From Epsilonproteobacteria bacterium UBA6211 (GTDB lineage Bacteria; Campylobacterota; Campylobacteria; Campylobacterales; Arcobacteraceae): a stretch of DNA of 6,386 bases. The stretch covers positions 6,267-12,652 of the forward strand of contig DISL01000120.1 in NCBI GenBank assembly GCA_002421845.1. Direction: 5' to 3'. The first letter of the stretch is position 1. Each line of letters begins with the position of its first letter. The translations under genes were made by a program, and so were the position numbers. Below are positions 5,554 to 6,386 of this stretch, piece after piece. The notes under the pieces were generated by a model. That model did no database searches. It saw only the letters and a list, made by a program, of their open reading frames with translations, and was not told the DNA's origin.

Positions 5554-6386
5554 ATGAAAAAAATAGGTTTTATTTTTCCTGGACAAGGAAGTCAAAGTAT
5601 AGGTATGGGGAAAGAGTTTTTTGAAAACTCTGACCTTGCACGTGAAATGGTATCAAATGCTTCAAAAAGATTGGGTATTGATTTTGAAGAACTCTTATTT
5701 ACAGAAAACTCAAATTTAGAAAAAACTGAATTTACACAACCTGCTATATTACTTGTTAGCTCTATTGCAAATGCTATTTTTAAATCAAAATGTGACATTG
5801 TTCCTACTTTTGCTTTGGGTCACTCTTTAGGTGAATTTAGTGCTTTAGTAAGTATTGGAGCACTTGATTATTTAGATGCAGTTGAACTTGTAAATAAAAG
5901 AGGTTTATTTATGAATGAAGCTTGTGCCGGAGCAGGTGCAGGAATGATGGCACTACTTGGTCTTGAAGATAATGTAGTAGAAGAAATCTGTGAAGCACAA
6001 AGAGCTGAAGGCAAAAAAGTATGGGCTGCTAACTATAATATAGACGGTCAGCTTGTTCTTGCTGGTTTAAAAGCGGATTTGGAAAGCCTTGTAGAAGTAT
6101 TTAAAGGTGCAGGTGCAAAAAGAGCAATAGTTCTTAATATGTCTGTTGCAAGTCACTGTCCTTTATTGGCTAGTGCGGTTGCACCTTTGGAAGCAGAACT
6201 AAATAAATTCTTGAAAGATAGTTTTGAAGCACCTGTTGTATCAAATGTAACTACAAATGAATACAATACAAAAGAAGATGCTATAAAACTTCTTGCGGAA
6301 CAATTAACAAAACCTGTTTTATACAAACAATCAATTACTAAATATGATGGAGCAGTAGATTGCTTTATAGAATTCGGTAACGGAGC
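5554..6386 (+). CDS. fabD: Malonyl-CoA:ACP transacylase, N-terminal 277 residues (3' end outside window)
   Basis: ATG at 5554, 13 nt after slyD, opens a frame that stays open to the window edge (277 complete codons plus two bases). FPGQGSQ (8-14) with Q11 forms the oxyanion hole, GHSLGEFSAL (89-98) holds the nucleophile S91, R116 (NKRGLFM) binds the malonyl carboxylate, NYNIDGQLVLAG (160-171) is the usual substrate-side loop, and H201 in SVASHCPLL is the general base. Q250 also matches the E. coli active site. The family is about 305-315 residues, so some 30 are missing at the right. The enzyme moves malonyl groups from CoA to acyl carrier protein to feed fatty-acid synthesis in the cytoplasm. 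The ribosome binding site is weak (TTAGG, 8 nt before ATG); the FPGQGSQ start position near residue 8 confirms the chosen start. Confidence 0.96.
   Translation, partial: MKKIGFIFPGQGSQSIGMGKEFFENSDLAREMVSNASKRLGIDFEELLFTENSNLEKTEFTQPAILLVSSIANAIFKSKCDIVPTFALGHSLGEFSALVSIGALDYLDAVELVNKRGLFMNEACAGAGAGMMALLGLEDNVVEEICEAQRAEGKKVWAANYNIDGQLVLAGLKADLESLVEVFKGAGAKRAIVLNMSVASHCPLLASAVAPLEAELNKFLKDSFEAPVVSNVTTNEYNTKEDAIKLLAEQLTKPVLYKQSITKYDGAVDCFIEFGNG

Noticed and set aside
5334..5595. Two minus-strand open frames over the end of slyD (5334-5537, 5368-5595)
   Set aside because: Their His/Thr/Ser-rich, low-complexity products are mirror images of the Gly/His/Cys codons of the SlyD tail; two frames open at once indicates biased composition, not genes.
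5592..5798. Minus-strand open frame within fabD
   Set aside because: Antisense to the highly conserved N-terminal half of FabD, with no motif of its own.

Overview
The window is an AT-rich, fully plus-strand bacterial segment: the end of the ATP synthase operon, a complete Tol-Pal envelope locus, and two housekeeping genes. The order is atpC (3' part) - tolQ - tolR - tolA - tolB - pal - cpoB/ybgF - slyD - fabD (5' part). AT-rich codon use, the short TolQ, the TonB-like TolA, the Omp18-type Pal and this gene order point to Campylobacterota (former Epsilonproteobacteria), probably a Sulfurimonas/Sulfuricurvum/Arcobacter-like organism. The genus is an inference from memory of similar loci, not from a search.

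Layout. Bases 1-318 encode the C-terminal 105 residues of the F1 epsilon subunit. Five bases later begins tolQ (324-890), then tolR (900-1289, GTG start), tolA (1282-2037, overlapping tolR by 8 nt) and tolB (2037-3314, sharing one base with tolA through TAATG). A 70-bp gap, the longest in the window, separates tolB from pal (3385-3954) and may carry a weak promoter. cpoB/ybgF follows at 3963-4892, slyD at 4923-5540, and fabD starts at 5554 and runs off the right edge. There is no stretch above 300 bp without a gene, no RNA gene, no mobile element and no CRISPR.

How the genes work together. TolQ and TolR form the inner-membrane proton channel that energises TolA. TolA crosses the periplasm to the TolB-Pal pair at the outer membrane and peptidoglycan. 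CpoB is a periplasmic coiled-coil/TPR partner that, in E. coli, links Tol to cell-wall synthesis at division. The epsilon subunit just upstream belongs to the other large consumer/producer of proton motive force. SlyD (nickel-binding prolyl isomerase) and FabD (malonyl-CoA:ACP transacylase) have no direct Tol role known to me and are probably just co-transcribed.

I do not see a new biological system here. The most interesting points are lineage-specific departures from the E. coli Tol machine: a TolA anchor helix without the usual histidine, a very short TolA periplasmic stalk, a short TolQ, a cysteine pair in Pal, and a tolQ start without a visible ribosome binding site.
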